A stretch of DNA of 16,561 bases, taken from positions 1 through 16,561 of the forward strand of contig JAIRVW010000181.1 in NCBI GenBank assembly GCA_031253705.1, in the 5' to 3' direction. The stretch comes from Brucellaceae bacterium. Its GTDB lineage: Bacteria; Pseudomonadota; Alphaproteobacteria; Rhizobiales; Rhizobiaceae. The translations under genes were made by a program, and so were the position numbers. The notes under the pieces are model-generated. The model was not told the DNA's origin. It did no database searches and was given only the letters and a program-made list of their open reading frames with translations. Every line of letters starts with the position of its first letter. Within the stretch, counting starts at the first letter, position 1. Below, piece after piece: positions 1 to 8,422 of this stretch.

Positions 1-3000
1 ATCCTTAGGCGCCACGAAATCTGACAGCGCCACATTCGGGCGGCCGTCGCGTTTCGATAGCTGCTGACGCAGGGTGTAGAATGTATCCGTATGTTCCTGA
101 CGACTATCATCCTTAAAAAGATGAATATCATCGCCCGTCACATTGGCCGGCCAGAAGCCGATGACTGCTCGCGGTGCAAACCATTTCTCATCAATGATCT
201 TTTTCAGCATGGCCTGCGCATCTTCATAAAGCTGGCGCGCGGCAGGACCTTGTTTTTCATCATCAAGAATGGCAGGGAACCGGCCTTTCAGTTCCCATGT
301 CTGGAAGAACGGTGTCCAGTCAATATAGCGCGCCAGTTCTGCCAGATCATAGGTTTCAAAGACCTTAGTGCCGAAGAAAGTCGGCTTGGGCGGAGTATAA
401 TTCTCCCAATCCAGCTTCTCGCCATTTTCACGGGCACGTGCCAATGGCAAGCGTTTTTTCTCCGCCTCGCTCCGTTCATGAGCAGCTGTCACCTTGGCAT
501 ATTCCGCACGGATATCGGCGACATAGCCGTCTTTCTGCTCCGGCGACAAAAGCTGAGATACAACACCAACAGCACGACTGGCATCTAGCACATAGACGGT
601 CTGGCCACGCTGATATTTCGGATGGATTTTCACTGCCGTATGCACACGGCTGGTGGTGGCACCACCGATCAGCAAGGGCAGATCAAAGCCTTCACGCTCC
701 ATCTCCGCCGCCACATGCACCATTTCATCCAGCGACGGTGTGATAAGACCCGACAGACCAATAATGTCCACCTTCTCGTCTTTTGCCACCTGCAGGATTT
801 TCGCGGCCGGCACCATCACACCGAGATCGATGATCTCATAATTGTTACAGGCCAGCACAACACCGACAATATTTTTGCCGATATCATGCACGTCGCCCTT
901 CACGGTCGCCATCAGAATTTTACCGGCACTCTGGCGCTCTTCACCGCCATTCTGTGCCTTTTCTTCTTCCATATAGGGCAGCAAAACCGCCACGGCCTGT
1001 TTCATCACGCGGGCGGATTTTACCACCTGCGGCAGAAACATTTTGCCCGAGCCGAACAGGTCACCCACCACATTCATACCGGCCATCAGGGGACCTTCAA
1101 TCACATGCAGCGGACGCTCGGCACTCTGACGTGCTACTTCCGTATCGGCCTCAATATATTCGGTAATGCCGTTGACCAGCGCGTGTTCAATCCGCTTCTC
1201 AACGCTCCACTCACGCCAGCTTAAATCTTTCTCTTTGGCTTCCTTACCGGCAGTCCCGCGAAAACGCTCCGCAATTTCCAAGAGGCGCTCGGTCGCATCC
1301 TCACGACGGTTCAACACCACATCTTCGCAGGCTTCACGCAATTCCGGATCAATGGATTCATAAACCGCCAGCTGACCGGCATTCACAATGCCCATATCCA
1401 TGCCGACCTGAATAGCATGATAGAGAAACACCGCATGCATTGCCTCACGCACCGGCTCATTACCACGGAACGAGAAGGACAGGTTGGAAACACCGCCGGA
1501 AATATGCACATGCGGCAGGGTTTCAATGATTTCCTTGGTCGCTTCGATGAAATCATTACCGTAATTATTATGCTCTTCGATCCCTGTCGCTACGGCAAAC
1601 ACGTTCGGATCGAAGATGATATCTTCCGGCGGGAAACCGACCTGCTCGGTCAGAATTTTATAGGCGCGGGTACAAATCTCGACCTTGCGCTGTTTGGTAT
1701 CCGCCTGACCGGTTTCATCAAAGGCCATCACCACCACAGCAGCACCATAGGCGCGCACCAGTTTAGCGTGATGGATAAAGGCTTCTTCGCCTTCCTTCAG
1801 TGAGATGGAATTGACCAGCGGTTTGCCCTGCACGCATTTCAGACCGGCCTCGATCACATCCCATTTGGATGAGTCAATCATTACCGGAACACGGGCAATA
1901 TCCGGCTCGGCAGCAACCAGATTGAGATAATCAACCATCACCTTCTGGCTGTCGATCAGACCTTCATCCATATTGATGTCGATGATCTGTGCACCATTAT
2001 TCACCTGATCGCGGGCAACATCGAGCGCCGTGGTATAATCACCGGCGGTAATCAGTTTTTTGAAACGCGCAGAACCGGTGACATTGGTACGCTCGCCGAC
2101 ATTCACAAACGGAATATCCTTGGTCAGCGTGAACGGTTCCAGACCACTCAAACGCATCATCGGTGCCAGTTTCACCGGCTTGCGTGGTTCATATTTGCCC
2201 GTGGCTTCAGCAATAGCGGTAATATGTTCCGGCGTGGAGCCGCAGCAACCGCCCACCACATTGACCAGCCCTTCACGCGCAAAACTCTCCATCTGCGCGG
2301 CCATCACTTCCGGCGTCTCATCATAGCGACCGAACTCATTCGGCAAACCGGCATTCGGATAGGCGCAGACAAAAGTATCCGCCACACCTGAAAGCTCTGC
2401 CAGATGCGCACGCATCGCATTGGCGCCGAGCGCACAGTTAAGACCGATTGTGAAGGGACGCGCATGGCGCAGCGAATACCAGAAAGCTGTCGGCGTCTGG
2501 CCGGACAATGTGCGGCCGGAAAGATCGGTAATCGTACCGGAAATCATCAATGGCAGGCGGATGCCTTTTTCGGCAAAAACCTGTTCGCAGGCAAAAACCG
2601 CAGCCTTGGCATTGAGCGTATCAAAAATGGTTTCAATCAGAATAATATCCGAACCGCCATCGACCAGACCGTGGATCTGCTCGGCATAGGCAATGCGCAG
2701 ATCATCAAATGTCACAGCGCGGAAACCCGGATTATTCACATCCGGCGACAGGGAAGCGGTACGGTTTGTCGGCCCCAGAGCACCCGCAACAAAACGGCGA
2801 CGGCCATCTTTTTGTTGCGCTCGCAAAGCTGCACGACGTGCCAGACGGGCACCATCGCGGTTCAGCTCATAGACTGCCGCTTCCATGCTGTAATCGGCCT
2901 GCGCAATAGAGGTGGAAGAGAAAGTATTGGTTTCAAGAATATCCGCACCCGCCATCGCATAGGCATAGTGAATTTCTTCAATCGCCTGCGGCTGTGTCAG

Positions 3001-3222
3001 TGTCAGAAGGTCGTTATTGCCCTGCAAATGACACTCACAACCGGCAAAGCGCTCCCCACGAAAATGCTCTTCATGGAAACCCAGCCCCTGAATCTGCGTG
3101 CCCATAGCACCGTCAAGAATGAGGATACGTTCGCGGGCAGCTTTCTGCAAAGCGGCAAGCACTTCCGAACCATCCGGTCTGTCTGCTACCGGTCCGAAAA
3201 GAGTGTCAAAAGAAGTGCTCAT
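1..3222 (-). CDS. metH: Cobalamin-dependent methionine synthase (5-methyltetrahydrofolate-homocysteine methyltransferase), C-terminus cut by window edge
   Basis: Transfers a methyl group from 5-methyltetrahydrofolate through cobalamin to homocysteine, giving methionine in the cytoplasm. About 1074 codons are present; family members are about 1230-1260 residues, so roughly 180 residues are missing at the left edge. The N-terminal homocysteine domain (about residues 20-345) has the three zinc cysteines: C263 in GLNCALG and C326/C327 in GGCCGSTP. Their 63-residue spacing equals that of E. coli C247/C310. The pterin domain follows (about 375-640, with [14 protein letters not shown]), then the helical cap and the cobalamin domain with the D777-x-H779-x-x-G782 motif (H779 is the lower cobalt ligand). 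Only the start of the AdoMet reactivation domain is included. The start is the ATG of [10 protein letters not shown], behind a modest AGGTAG/GGCAGG Shine-Dalgarno. The gene stands alone, with a likely operator upstream. Identity is very secure. Confidence 0.97.
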   Translation of the reverse strand, partial: MSTSFDTLFGPVADRPDGSEVLAALQKAARERILILDGAMGTQIQGLGFHEEHFRGERFAGCECHLQGNNDLLTLTQPQAIEEIHYAYAMAGADILETNTFSSTSIAQADYSMEAAVYELNRDGARLARRAALRAQQKDGRRRFVAGALGPTNRTASLSPDVNNPGFRAVTFDDLRIAYAEQIHGLVDGGSDIILIETIFDTLNAKAAVFACEQVFAEKGIRLPLMISGTITDLSGRTLSGQTPTAFWYSLRHARPFTIGLNCALGANAMRAHLAELSGVADTFVCAYPNAGLPNEFGRYDETPEVMAAQMESFAREGLVNVVGGCCGSTPEHITAIAEATGKYEPRKPVKLAPMMRLSGLEPFTLTKDIPFVNVGERTNVTGSARFKKLITAGDYTTALDVARDQVNNGAQIIDINMDEGLIDSQKVMVDYLNLVAAEPDIARVPVMIDSSKWDVIEAGLKCVQGKPLVNSISLKEGEEAFIHHAKLVRAYGAAVVVMAFDETGQADTKQRKVEICTRAYKILTEQVGFPPEDIIFDPNVFAVATGIEEHNNYGNDFIEATKEIIETLPHVHISGGVSNLSFSFRGNEPVREAMHAVFLYHAIQVGMDMGIVNAGQLAVYESIDPELREACEDVVLNRREDATERLLEIAERFRGTAGKEAKEKDLSWREWSVEKRIEHALVNGITEYIEADTEVARQSAERPLHVIEGPLMAGMNVVGDLFGSGKMFLPQVVKSARVMKQAVAVLLPYMEEEKAQNGGEERQSAGKILMATVKGDVHDIGKNIVGVVLACNNYEIIDLGVMVPAAKILQVAKDEKVDIIGLSGLITPSLDEMVHVAAEMEREGFDLPLLIGGATTSRVHTAVKIHPKYQRGQTVYVLDASRAVGVVSQLLSPEQKDGYVADIRAEYAKVTAAHERSEAEKKRLPLARARENGEKLDWENYTPPKPTFFGTKVFETYDLAELARYIDWTPFFQTWELKGRFPAILDDEKQGPAARQLYEDAQAMLKKIIDEKWFAPRAVIGFWPANVTGDDIHLFKDDSRQEHTDTFYTLRQQLSKRDGRPNVALSDFVAPKD

Positions 3223-3263
3223 CTGCTACCTGCCTGCCCTATAAATTCTCTTTTCGAGTTGAT

Positions 3264-3285
3264 GACATAAACATATCTTTATGTC
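3264..3285 (-). promoter_or_regulatory. Palindromic operator upstream of metH
   Basis: The arms GACATAAA and TTTATGTC are exact reverse complements around a six-base centre, CATATC. Ten of eleven base pairs across the 22 bp are symmetric. On the metH strand the core reads ATAAAGATATGTTTAT. This resembles the ATAAAGATATCTTTAT-type sites I recall for ArsR-family SAH/SAM-responsive regulators (SahR/SamR type) at methionine-cycle genes of proteobacteria; that assignment is from memory. A weak promoter overlaps it on the minus strand: TTGAAT at 3300-3295, a 17-nt spacer, and GATATG at 3277-3272. A bound repressor would therefore cover the -10 element. The palindrome lies 42 nt upstream of the metH start. 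Confidence 0.7.
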
Positions 3286-3551
3286 AAACTTGCCATTCAA
3301 ATTACCAGAAAATCCTGACGGCTCACCAAGCTCTCATCTGCGGTTATGATTTGTGAAAACAAGCGGCACAAATTCGCTGCAGTTTTAGCCTTATCTCGGC
3401 GTATATTGATGGAAAGCGCATCCTGACGGATATGCGCAGAAGACAACAGTCATGCAGCGTTCATCTCATGAAAAGTAATATGCTCTTTGCGCATGTCATA
3501 AAATACTGATTATTTATATTGGCATGCGCCTTGATCTGAGGAGAAACAAAA
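3286..3551. other. Intergenic region between divergent metH and the BA14K-like gene, with paired GCGCAT/ATGCGC elements
   Basis: No gene is visible in this stretch. It must hold the plus-strand promoter of the BA14K-like gene. Two pairs of the inverted hexamers GCGCAT and ATGCGC occur: 3416-3421 with 3432-3437, where the whole 3416-3437 segment can fold as a bulged hairpin with loop TGAC, and 3489-3494 with 3524-3529. The second pair extends to GCGCATG/CATGCGC. A weak promoter candidate is TTGCGC at 3487-3492 with TATTTA at 3511-3516. Shine-Dalgarno AGGAG at 3539-3543 serves the ATG at 3552. No known riboswitch was recognised. Confidence 0.4.
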
Positions 3552-4034
3552 ATGAGAAAACTGGTTTCTTATTTTACTGCGGCGCTCACCGCACTGACCA
3601 TGGGACTATTGTCTCTGGGCTCTGCCGCGCAGGCACAGCCTGTGGCCGCAAGTCAGAGCGCCATCTTGCAGGATATGACTGCAGGCGGACAGGGAATGAC
3701 GCGGAATGTGCAATATTATCCTGAACGCCGCCACTATAATGAAAGACGGTCTTATGACCGCCGCTATGATCGTCGTTACGACCGGCCGCGGAACTGGAAC
3801 CGCCCGCATTACCGGCCTTACTACAGACCTTATTACCGGCCGTATTATCAGCCGCAGTTCCGTTACTACCGTCCTGCGCCACCGCGCTATTACCGTCCGG
3901 CACCGGTTTACCGCTCCGGCCGCAATGCCCATATCAACTGGTGCTATAACCGCTACCGGTCATACCGCGCATCGGACAATACATTCCAGCCGAATTACGG
4001 CCCGCGCCGTCAGTGCTACTCGCCTTATATCTGA
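3552..4034 (+). CDS. BA14K-family secreted protein, Tyr/Arg/Pro-rich
   Basis: A 160-residue protein with a clear Sec signal peptide: basic MRK, a hydrophobic core, and a likely AQA cleavage site after residue 28. Residues 52-120 are low-complexity and very rich in Tyr, Arg and Pro, with three YDRR-type units (68-78) and four RPxY units (84-99). The C-terminal 35 residues carry the BA14K signature: HINWC at 127-131, [14 protein letters not shown], and GPRRQC with C155. The two cysteines probably form a disulfide in the periplasm. The family is named after the immunoreactive, lectin-like Brucella abortus 14-kDa protein; a surface or envelope role is known for that protein and only inferred here. 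The ATG is chosen for its AGGAG eight bases upstream; an upstream ATG at 3524 is in another frame. The gene is monocistronic and ends before a strong terminator. Confidence 0.85.
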   Translation: MRKLVSYFTAALTALTMGLLSLGSAAQAQPVAASQSAILQDMTAGGQGMTRNVQYYPERRHYNERRSYDRRYDRRYDRPRNWNRPHYRPYYRPYYRPYYQPQFRYYRPAPPRYYRPAPVYRSGRNAHINWCYNRYRSYRASDNTFQPNYGPRRQCYSPYI

Positions 4035-4056
4035 GCAGACACACTGACAGAAACAA

Positions 4057-4082
4057 AAACGCCGCCCTTGGAGGCGGCGTTT
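4057..4082. terminator. Bidirectional intrinsic terminator between convergent genes
   Basis: A perfect 10-bp stem (AAACGCCGCC with GGCGGCGTTT) closes a 6-nt loop, CTTGGA. On the minus strand the stem is followed by a good T-run (TTTTTGTTTC), so it should end transcription of the small membrane-protein gene efficiently. On the plus strand the tail is only TTTATT, so it may be weaker for the BA14K-like gene. Confidence 0.9.
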
Positions 4083-4105
4083 ATTCATAAAACCGCAAGA
4101 GCGGA

Positions 4106-4351
4106 TTATTTCACATAGGCCGTGATTGAACCGGCGACCAGAAAAATGGACACTGCAATCAGGGCGCCGTAAACACGCGGCTTATCGAGCAGAACGCCGA
4201 AAGCTGAGAACCAGGCAACAACCGCCGCGCCGAGCGCGAACAAAAATCCCGGCTTGTTATAAACCACCAGATTAACAGTCATCAGCGCACCGATAATCAG
4301 CGCACCGAAAACGATCATCATGCCCATGGCATATTTTTCATAATCGTCCAT
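4106..4351 (-). CDS. Small integral membrane protein of unknown function
   Basis: An 81-residue protein beginning MDDYEKYAMG, with three hydrophobic segments at about residues 9-30, 35-56 and 61-79, separated by short polar turns (YNKPG; LDKPR). It is probably an inner-membrane protein. I do not recognise the family. There are two in-frame ATGs. The downstream one at 4351 is preferred because AGGA lies seven bases before it, while the ATG at 4357 would have only two bases between it and AGGA. The gene stands alone: 182 nt separate it from the Dabb gene upstream, and the strong terminator at 4057-4082 follows it. It is judged a real gene because of its start signal, coherent topology and terminator. 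Confidence 0.7.
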   Translation of the reverse strand: MDDYEKYAMGMMIVFGALIIGALMTVNLVVYNKPGFLFALGAAVVAWFSAFGVLLDKPRVYGALIAVSIFLVAGSITAYVK

Positions 4352-4483
4352 ATGCATTTCCTATATGTCTGCCTGTTTCATTTCAGGCTCTGAAGCAGCT
4401 TACAACACAACCGGCAAAGCAATATCAGCCTGACGTGTCATCAATTCAACGTCAGACAATCACTTTTAACGTGAATCTTCAAC

Positions 4484-4507
4484 TGCTGATCATCACGAAT
4501 ATCAGCA
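4484..4507. repeat. Short stem-loop downstream of the Dabb gene
   Basis: TGCTGAT and ATCAGCA form 7-bp arms around a 10-nt loop. It lies 27 nt past the end of the Dabb gene. It has no T-run, so it is at best a weak terminator or an mRNA-end structure. Confidence 0.3.
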
Positions 4508-4533
4508 TTATCACTGCTTTTCAGGGGATTATA

Positions 4534-4827
4534 TCAGCCGATGGTTGAAGTGAAATCGGCAGAATAACGCATTTCGCGCAATGGCCGCACGGCCTGTGTT
4601 GTTGCATCATAGGTCGGATGCGCCTTGAAAGCCGCCAAGGCTGCTTCGTCACGGAACTCACCGTAAACAACCAGATCAATCCGGTCACACATCGGATCAA
4701 CCTTGCTGTTGGCCACGACTTCAAAACATTCCGAATGCGGAATCGTCGCCAAAGCCCGTAAGCGGCGGCATACATCCTCGACGTCCTGACCTTCTTTGAC
4801 GCTGAAAAATACAATATGCCGTATCAC
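4534..4827 (-). CDS. Dabb family protein (stress-responsive dimeric alpha/beta barrel)
   Basis: A 97-residue protein matching the Dabb fold: the first strand MIRHIVFFSVKEG, the central strand DLVVYGEFRDEAALAAF, then the characteristic HPTYDATTQAVRPL segment (about residues 69-82). Dabb proteins are small cytoplasmic homodimers of the ferredoxin-like dimeric barrel superfamily. Most bacterial members have no known substrate, so no reaction is assigned. The start is a GTG at 4827 with AGGA seven bases upstream. It lies 123 nt downstream of the ferredoxin gene on the same strand and has no obvious functional partner. Family is likely; function is unknown. Confidence 0.8.
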   Translation of the reverse strand: MIRHIVFFSVKEGQDVEDVCRRLRALATIPHSECFEVVANSKVDPMCDRIDLVVYGEFRDEAALAAFKAHPTYDATTQAVRPLREMRYSADFTSTIG

Positions 4828-4886
4828 GAGAGTATCCTAATCCATAAAATCATGAAGAGAGAACCATAAAGCCTCTCTTTCTGAAA

Positions 4887-4907
4887 GCTGTCTATCACGG
4901 GGACAGC
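4887..4907 (-). terminator. Possible weak terminator after the ferredoxin gene
   Basis: On the minus strand GCTGTC and GACAGC form a 6-bp stem with a 9-nt loop, followed by TTTC. It sits 44 nt past the ferredoxin stop. The stem is short and the T-run poor. A second inverted pair, AAGAGAG/CTCTCTT, lies just beyond it at about 4855-4880. Confidence 0.35.
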
Positions 4908-4950
4908 GGAAAAGTCATCTTCAAATCAAAGTGAAGTGATCAATTTCACC

Positions 4951-5298
4951 TTATGCAGCTTCACGGTCAGCTTCAGTGCCCGGAGCTAATGTGACTTCCA
5001 GACCGTTGAGTTCTTCCGTCATAATAATCTGGCAGGACAGACGTGAGTGATCTTCAACATGGAATGTCTGATCGAGCTGATCCAGCTCTTCATCCTGCGC
5101 TTCATAGAGCTTACCCGCCCATTCCGGTGTCACATAGACATGGCAGGTGCCGCAGGCGCAGGCACCGCCGCATTCTGCTTTAATATTCAAGCCCCAGTCA
5201 CGGATCACTTCCATCACACGGAAGCCCTCGAGAGCCTCAAGCGTATGACGTTCACCTTTTTGATCGGTAACATGGATGAGAAGCGTATCAGAACTCAC
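4951..5298 (-). CDS. Adrenodoxin-type [2Fe-2S] ferredoxin
   Basis: A 115-residue electron carrier. The cluster ligands follow the adrenodoxin/Isc-type spacing C43-x5-C49-x2-C52-x36-C89, in ECGGACACGTCHVYV and RLSCQI. An additional cysteine, C47, lies inside the loop. Length and sequence resemble the FdVI/Fdx group that serves Fe-S assembly, P450s or oxygenases. The start is a GTG at 5298 with AAGG about nine bases upstream; no ATG gives a full-length N-terminus. It follows the sulfite-reduction operon on the same strand after a 150-nt gap. That gap has a poor promoter candidate (TTGTTT, 16-nt spacer, TATCTA), so it may be transcribed separately. Serving as electron donor to CysI or CysH is an inference from position only. 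Confidence 0.92.
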   Translation of the reverse strand: MSSDTLLIHVTDQKGERHTLEALEGFRVMEVIRDWGLNIKAECGGACACGTCHVYVTPEWAGKLYEAQDEELDQLDQTFHVEDHSRLSCQIIMTEELNGLEVTLAPGTEADREAA

Positions 5299-5448
5299 AA
5301 CAATGCCTTTTAAACAGCGCGGACTTGGGAGATATGATCGTAGATAATGTTTTCAGCACATAAAACAAGCTTTATTCCTGTTCTCCGATGCCGATGACGT
5401 GAATTGGCGCTATCCGCCATCCTTCAGGCCGGAACGATAATGACCCGT

Positions 5449-5988
5449 TTAAAAACCCTGACGGCGACGCCAGCTATAACCGGCCAGCCCCTGCTCGGCA
5501 CCATGAATGCCACCGGCAACCGGCTGATAATAAAGACCGGTATCATATAATTCTCCGGCCAGAAGACGTTTCAAAGTCCGCGCATCGCTGATGTGCAAAC
5601 TATCAAAACCCGAACGCAGCATGGCACTGACCTGATCAATATGCACCGCACCCGATGCTCGGATCTCACCGGCAAATCCGTAATGAGAGCGCAGACGTGC
5701 GGCTTTAGAAAAAGAACGCCCGTCATTGAAAGCCGGAAAATCCAACACCAGCAGATCAATATGAAGCAGATCCGTCAACAGACCGTCGAGCGCTTCACCG
5801 GCTTCAACCCGTACACCGATCCGGATATGACTGTTGCGCAGACGCTCACGGCTAATCTCCGGCCAAAGCGTCAGCGGCACGATCACCGCATTATAGCCGC
5901 TGATTTCCTCAATAGTCTCAACCGGTACAAATTCATCCTTTGTCAGGCCGGAGCGCGACCAGAGTGCCGGTAAAATTGTCTCTGTCAT
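5449..5988 (-). CDS. DUF934 family protein of the sulfite-reduction operon
   Basis: A 179-residue cytoplasmic protein with the DUF934 hallmark FNDGRSFSKAARLR (about residues 87-100), followed by HYGFAGEIRASG. No signal peptide or membrane segment is seen. DUF934 proteins occur almost always next to cysI/cysH in proteobacteria and are described as putative sulfur-assimilation accessory proteins; the biochemical role is not established to my knowledge. The ATG overlaps the cysH stop as ATGA, with GGGAG seven to eight bases upstream, which indicates translational coupling. It is the last gene of the cysG-DUF2849-cysI-cysH-DUF934 operon. The C-terminus ends in an arginine-rich RRRQGF. Confidence 0.88.
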   Translation of the reverse strand: MTETILPALWSRSGLTKDEFVPVETIEEISGYNAVIVPLTLWPEISRERLRNSHIRIGVRVEAGEALDGLLTDLLHIDLLVLDFPAFNDGRSFSKAARLRSHYGFAGEIRASGAVHIDQVSAMLRSGFDSLHISDARTLKRLLAGELYDTGLYYQPVAGGIHGAEQGLAGYSWRRRQGF

Positions 5989-6734
5989 AGCTCTGCTCCC
6001 TTTGTTTTATCCTGCTGTAAATGCTGCTCCAGCCCACCCAAATGAATCCCGCATTCGGTTTTACCCGAACCTGACCAGCGCCCTGCCCGCTGATCTTCAT
6101 CATCACTGACCGGCCGCGTGCATGGCATACAGCCTATAGAGCGATAGCCCTGCTCCACCAGAGGATGCGGTGGCAGATGATGCACCTCGCGATAGGCTTC
6201 CAGATGCTCTGAAGTCCAGTCCCGCAGCGGATTAATCCGGATATGCTGCCCCACAGCCTCGAAAGCAGGTAAGCCATTGCGCGTAGCCGCCTGAAACTGC
6301 TTACGCCCTGTGAACCATGCCTGAAAAGGTGCAATTCCTTGTGCGAGTGGCTGGACTTTGCGTAAATCGCAGCAGCGGTCTTTATCCGTCAGGCACAGAG
6401 CGCCCAGCGGATCATGGGTTTTCAAAGCACCCGCATCCGGCAACAGGTCGCGGACATTCGTCAGCCCCAGTTCCTGCACCAGTTGTGCCTGATAGCGCAA
6501 TGTCGCCGGAAAATGCTTATTGGTTTGCAAGAACAATATCGGCAATGACGGCTGCACCTGCGCAATCAGATGCAGCAGGATTGCAGAATCCGCGCCGAAA
6601 GAGGACACCGCAGCCAGCCCTGCGCCAAATTCTTTGACGGCTGCTGCGATAATCGCCTCCGCACTTGCATCGCCGTAAAGATAATTCAGACGCTGCGCCC
6701 TGTCCGCTGTGGTCTCAGTCAGATCAGGCCGCAT
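5985..6734 (-). CDS. cysH: Assimilatory adenylyl-sulfate (APS) reductase with [4Fe-4S] cluster
   Basis: A 249-residue enzyme that reduces activated sulfate to sulfite with thioredoxin or glutathione as reductant. The iron-sulfur ligands typical of APS-using reductases are present: C121-C122 (DRCCDLRK) and C202-x2-C205 (GCMPC). The catalytic cysteine is C228 in KTECGIH. The nucleotide-binding loop is SSFGADS (44-50). Because PAPS-only enzymes lack the CC/CxxC cluster, APS (EC 1.8.4.10) is the likely substrate. Where many members have LDTG-x-x-FPET, this protein has LQTNKHFPAT (69-78). The gene overlaps the 3' end of cysI by 11 nt, and its Shine-Dalgarno GGAGG lies within cysI. It is coupled to DUF934 downstream. 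Confidence 0.93.
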   Translation of the reverse strand: MRPDLTETTADRAQRLNYLYGDASAEAIIAAAVKEFGAGLAAVSSFGADSAILLHLIAQVQPSLPILFLQTNKHFPATLRYQAQLVQELGLTNVRDLLPDAGALKTHDPLGALCLTDKDRCCDLRKVQPLAQGIAPFQAWFTGRKQFQAATRNGLPAFEAVGQHIRINPLRDWTSEHLEAYREVHHLPPHPLVEQGYRSIGCMPCTRPVSDDEDQRAGRWSGSGKTECGIHLGGLEQHLQQDKTKGAEL

Positions 6735-8394
6735 GGGCAGCCTCCCCGTAGAGCGCAGTCTTAAACGGCTGCGCCCCTAAGCGCCGATAGGTTTCGAGAA
6801 AACTTTCCTGCGGTGCACTGCGGATATTCAGATAGGTATTCACCACCGTTTCAATGGCATCCACCACGTCTTCGGAAGAAAAACCGCGGCCGGTAATATC
6901 ACCGATGGATGTCTGCTCATCACCGGAACCGCCAAGCGTAATCTGGTATAATTCCTCGCCTTTTTTCTCTACGCCGAGAATACCGATATGGCCGACATGG
7001 TGATGGCCGCAGGCATTGATGCAGCCGGAAATTTTGATCTTCAGATCGCCGATTTCCTCCTGCCGCGCCTGTGAACCGAAACGTTCGGAAATGCGCTGCG
7101 CCACAGGAATGGAGCGGGCATTGGCCAGCGCGCAATAATCGAGCCCCGGGCAGGCAATAATATCGGTAATCAGCCCTGCATTGGCAGTAGCAAGTCCGGC
7201 CTGCTGCAATTGCGCATGGAGCTTCGGCAAGTCGGCCAGTGCTACATGCGGCAGCACCAGATTTTGCTCGTGGCTGACGCGAATTTCAGCCTGTGAATAA
7301 TGCTCGGCGAGTTCAGCCACAATATCCATCTGATCGGCAGACGCATCGCCCGGAATTTCACCAATCGCTTTGAGCGAGATCGTCACCACACCATAATCAG
7401 GATGCTTATGCGGTGTCACATTGCGAGAAAACCATGAGGCAAAAGCCACATCATTTTTACGCGTGGCCGCTACAAGCCCGTGCCCCTCTGCGCGCTCCGG
7501 CAAAGCGGGCGTAGCAAAATAGGTATTGATCGCCGCGATGTCGGCCTCCGGCAGTTTCAAATCACTGTCTTTAATCACCTGCCATTCGGCTTCAATCTGC
7601 GCCTGCAAATCCTCAAGCCCAGTTTCATGGACGAGGATTTTGATACGCGCCTTGTATTTATTGTCACGGCGACCGTGGAGATTATAAACCCGCACAATGG
7701 CGGTAATATAGGTCAGCAAATCCGCTTCCGGCAGAAAATCCCGCACCTTCTTGGCAATCATCGGCGTACGTCCCTGCCCGCCGCCGATATAGACCGCAAA
7801 GCCGCGCTGTCCTTGCCCGTCCTCTTTCAGATGCAGGCCGATATCATGCACCTGAATGGCTGCACGATCGGCTTCAGCACCTGTTACCGCGATTTTGAAT
7901 TTGCGCGGCAGATAGGAGAACTCCGGATGCAATGACGACCATTGCCGCAAAATCTCGGCATAGGGGCGCGGGTCAGCCACTTCATCCCGTGCCGCTCCGG
8001 CGAAATGATCGGCAGTCACATTACGAATGCAATTGCCGGAGGTTTGGATGGCATGCATTTCCACCTCGGCCAGTTCTTCCAGAATGGCGGGAATATCGGT
8101 GAGCTTCGGCCAGTTGAACTGCAAGTTCTGCCGCGTTGTGAAATGCCCGTAACCACGGTCATAGACACGGGCAATATGCGCCAGCTTGCGCATCTGACGC
8201 GAAGACAAAGTGCCGTAAGGAATAGCAATACGCAGCATATAGGCATGGAGTTGCAGATAGACACCATTCATCAGCCGCAGCGGTTTGAAATGATCTTCGC
8301 TCAGCTCACCGCTTAAACGTCGCGCCACCTGATCGCGAAACTGCTCCACACGGGCGAATACAAATTCGCGGTCAAACTCATCATACCTGTACAT
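6724..8394 (-). CDS. cysI: Sulfite reductase hemoprotein (siroheme and [4Fe-4S])
   Basis: A 556-residue enzyme that carries out the six-electron reduction of sulfite to sulfide. Cluster and siroheme ligands follow the sulfite/nitrite reductase pattern: C415-x5-C421 in CPGLDYC, and C458-x3-C462 in SGCINACGHHH, where C462 would bridge the cluster and siroheme. Upstream are the conserved substrate/siroheme segments FTTRQN (85-90), GNCIRNVT (120-127) and GGQGRTP (205-211). The start is the ATG of MYRYDEFD, with GGAGAGG five bases upstream; an in-frame TTG at 8409 lies before that Shine-Dalgarno and is rejected. No CysJ flavoprotein is present, so the donor is probably a ferredoxin or an unlinked reductase. 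The gene follows DUF2849 by 28 nt and overlaps cysH. Confidence 0.96.
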   Translation of the reverse strand: MYRYDEFDREFVFARVEQFRDQVARRLSGELSEDHFKPLRLMNGVYLQLHAYMLRIAIPYGTLSSRQMRKLAHIARVYDRGYGHFTTRQNLQFNWPKLTDIPAILEELAEVEMHAIQTSGNCIRNVTADHFAGAARDEVADPRPYAEILRQWSSLHPEFSYLPRKFKIAVTGAEADRAAIQVHDIGLHLKEDGQGQRGFAVYIGGGQGRTPMIAKKVRDFLPEADLLTYITAIVRVYNLHGRRDNKYKARIKILVHETGLEDLQAQIEAEWQVIKDSDLKLPEADIAAINTYFATPALPERAEGHGLVAATRKNDVAFASWFSRNVTPHKHPDYGVVTISLKAIGEIPGDASADQMDIVAELAEHYSQAEIRVSHEQNLVLPHVALADLPKLHAQLQQAGLATANAGLITDIIACPGLDYCALANARSIPVAQRISERFGSQARQEEIGDLKIKISGCINACGHHHVGHIGILGVEKKGEELYQITLGGSGDEQTSIGDITGRGFSSEDVVDAIETVVNTYLNIRSAPQESFLETYRRLGAQPFKTALYGEAAHAA

Positions 8395-8422
8395 GGCCGC
8401 CTCTCCCAACGCGTATCAAAAC

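Noticed and set aside
91..1224. Plus-strand open frames opposite the metH 3' part
   Set aside because: The minus strand encodes the MetH cobalamin and AdoMet domains without interruption; the plus-strand products are low-complexity His/Arg-rich shadow proteins.
2404..3270. Long plus-strand open frame (288 codons) opposite the metH 5' end
   Set aside because: It lies antisense to highly conserved MetH domain sequence, has no recognisable protein features, and arises from codon bias on the opposite strand.
3223..3551. SAM or cobalamin riboswitch ahead of metH
   Set aside because: The untranslated leader is only about 40 nt from the candidate promoter, and no B12-box or SAM-riboswitch signature was found.
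3586..3932. Minus-strand open frames across the BA14K-like gene
   Set aside because: The plus frame has a signal peptide, a Shine-Dalgarno and the BA14K C-terminal motif; the antisense frames mirror the Tyr/Arg repeats.
8395..8409. TTG start giving a five-residue-longer CysI
   Set aside because: The GGAGAGG Shine-Dalgarno lies between this codon and the ATG at 8394, so it serves the ATG.
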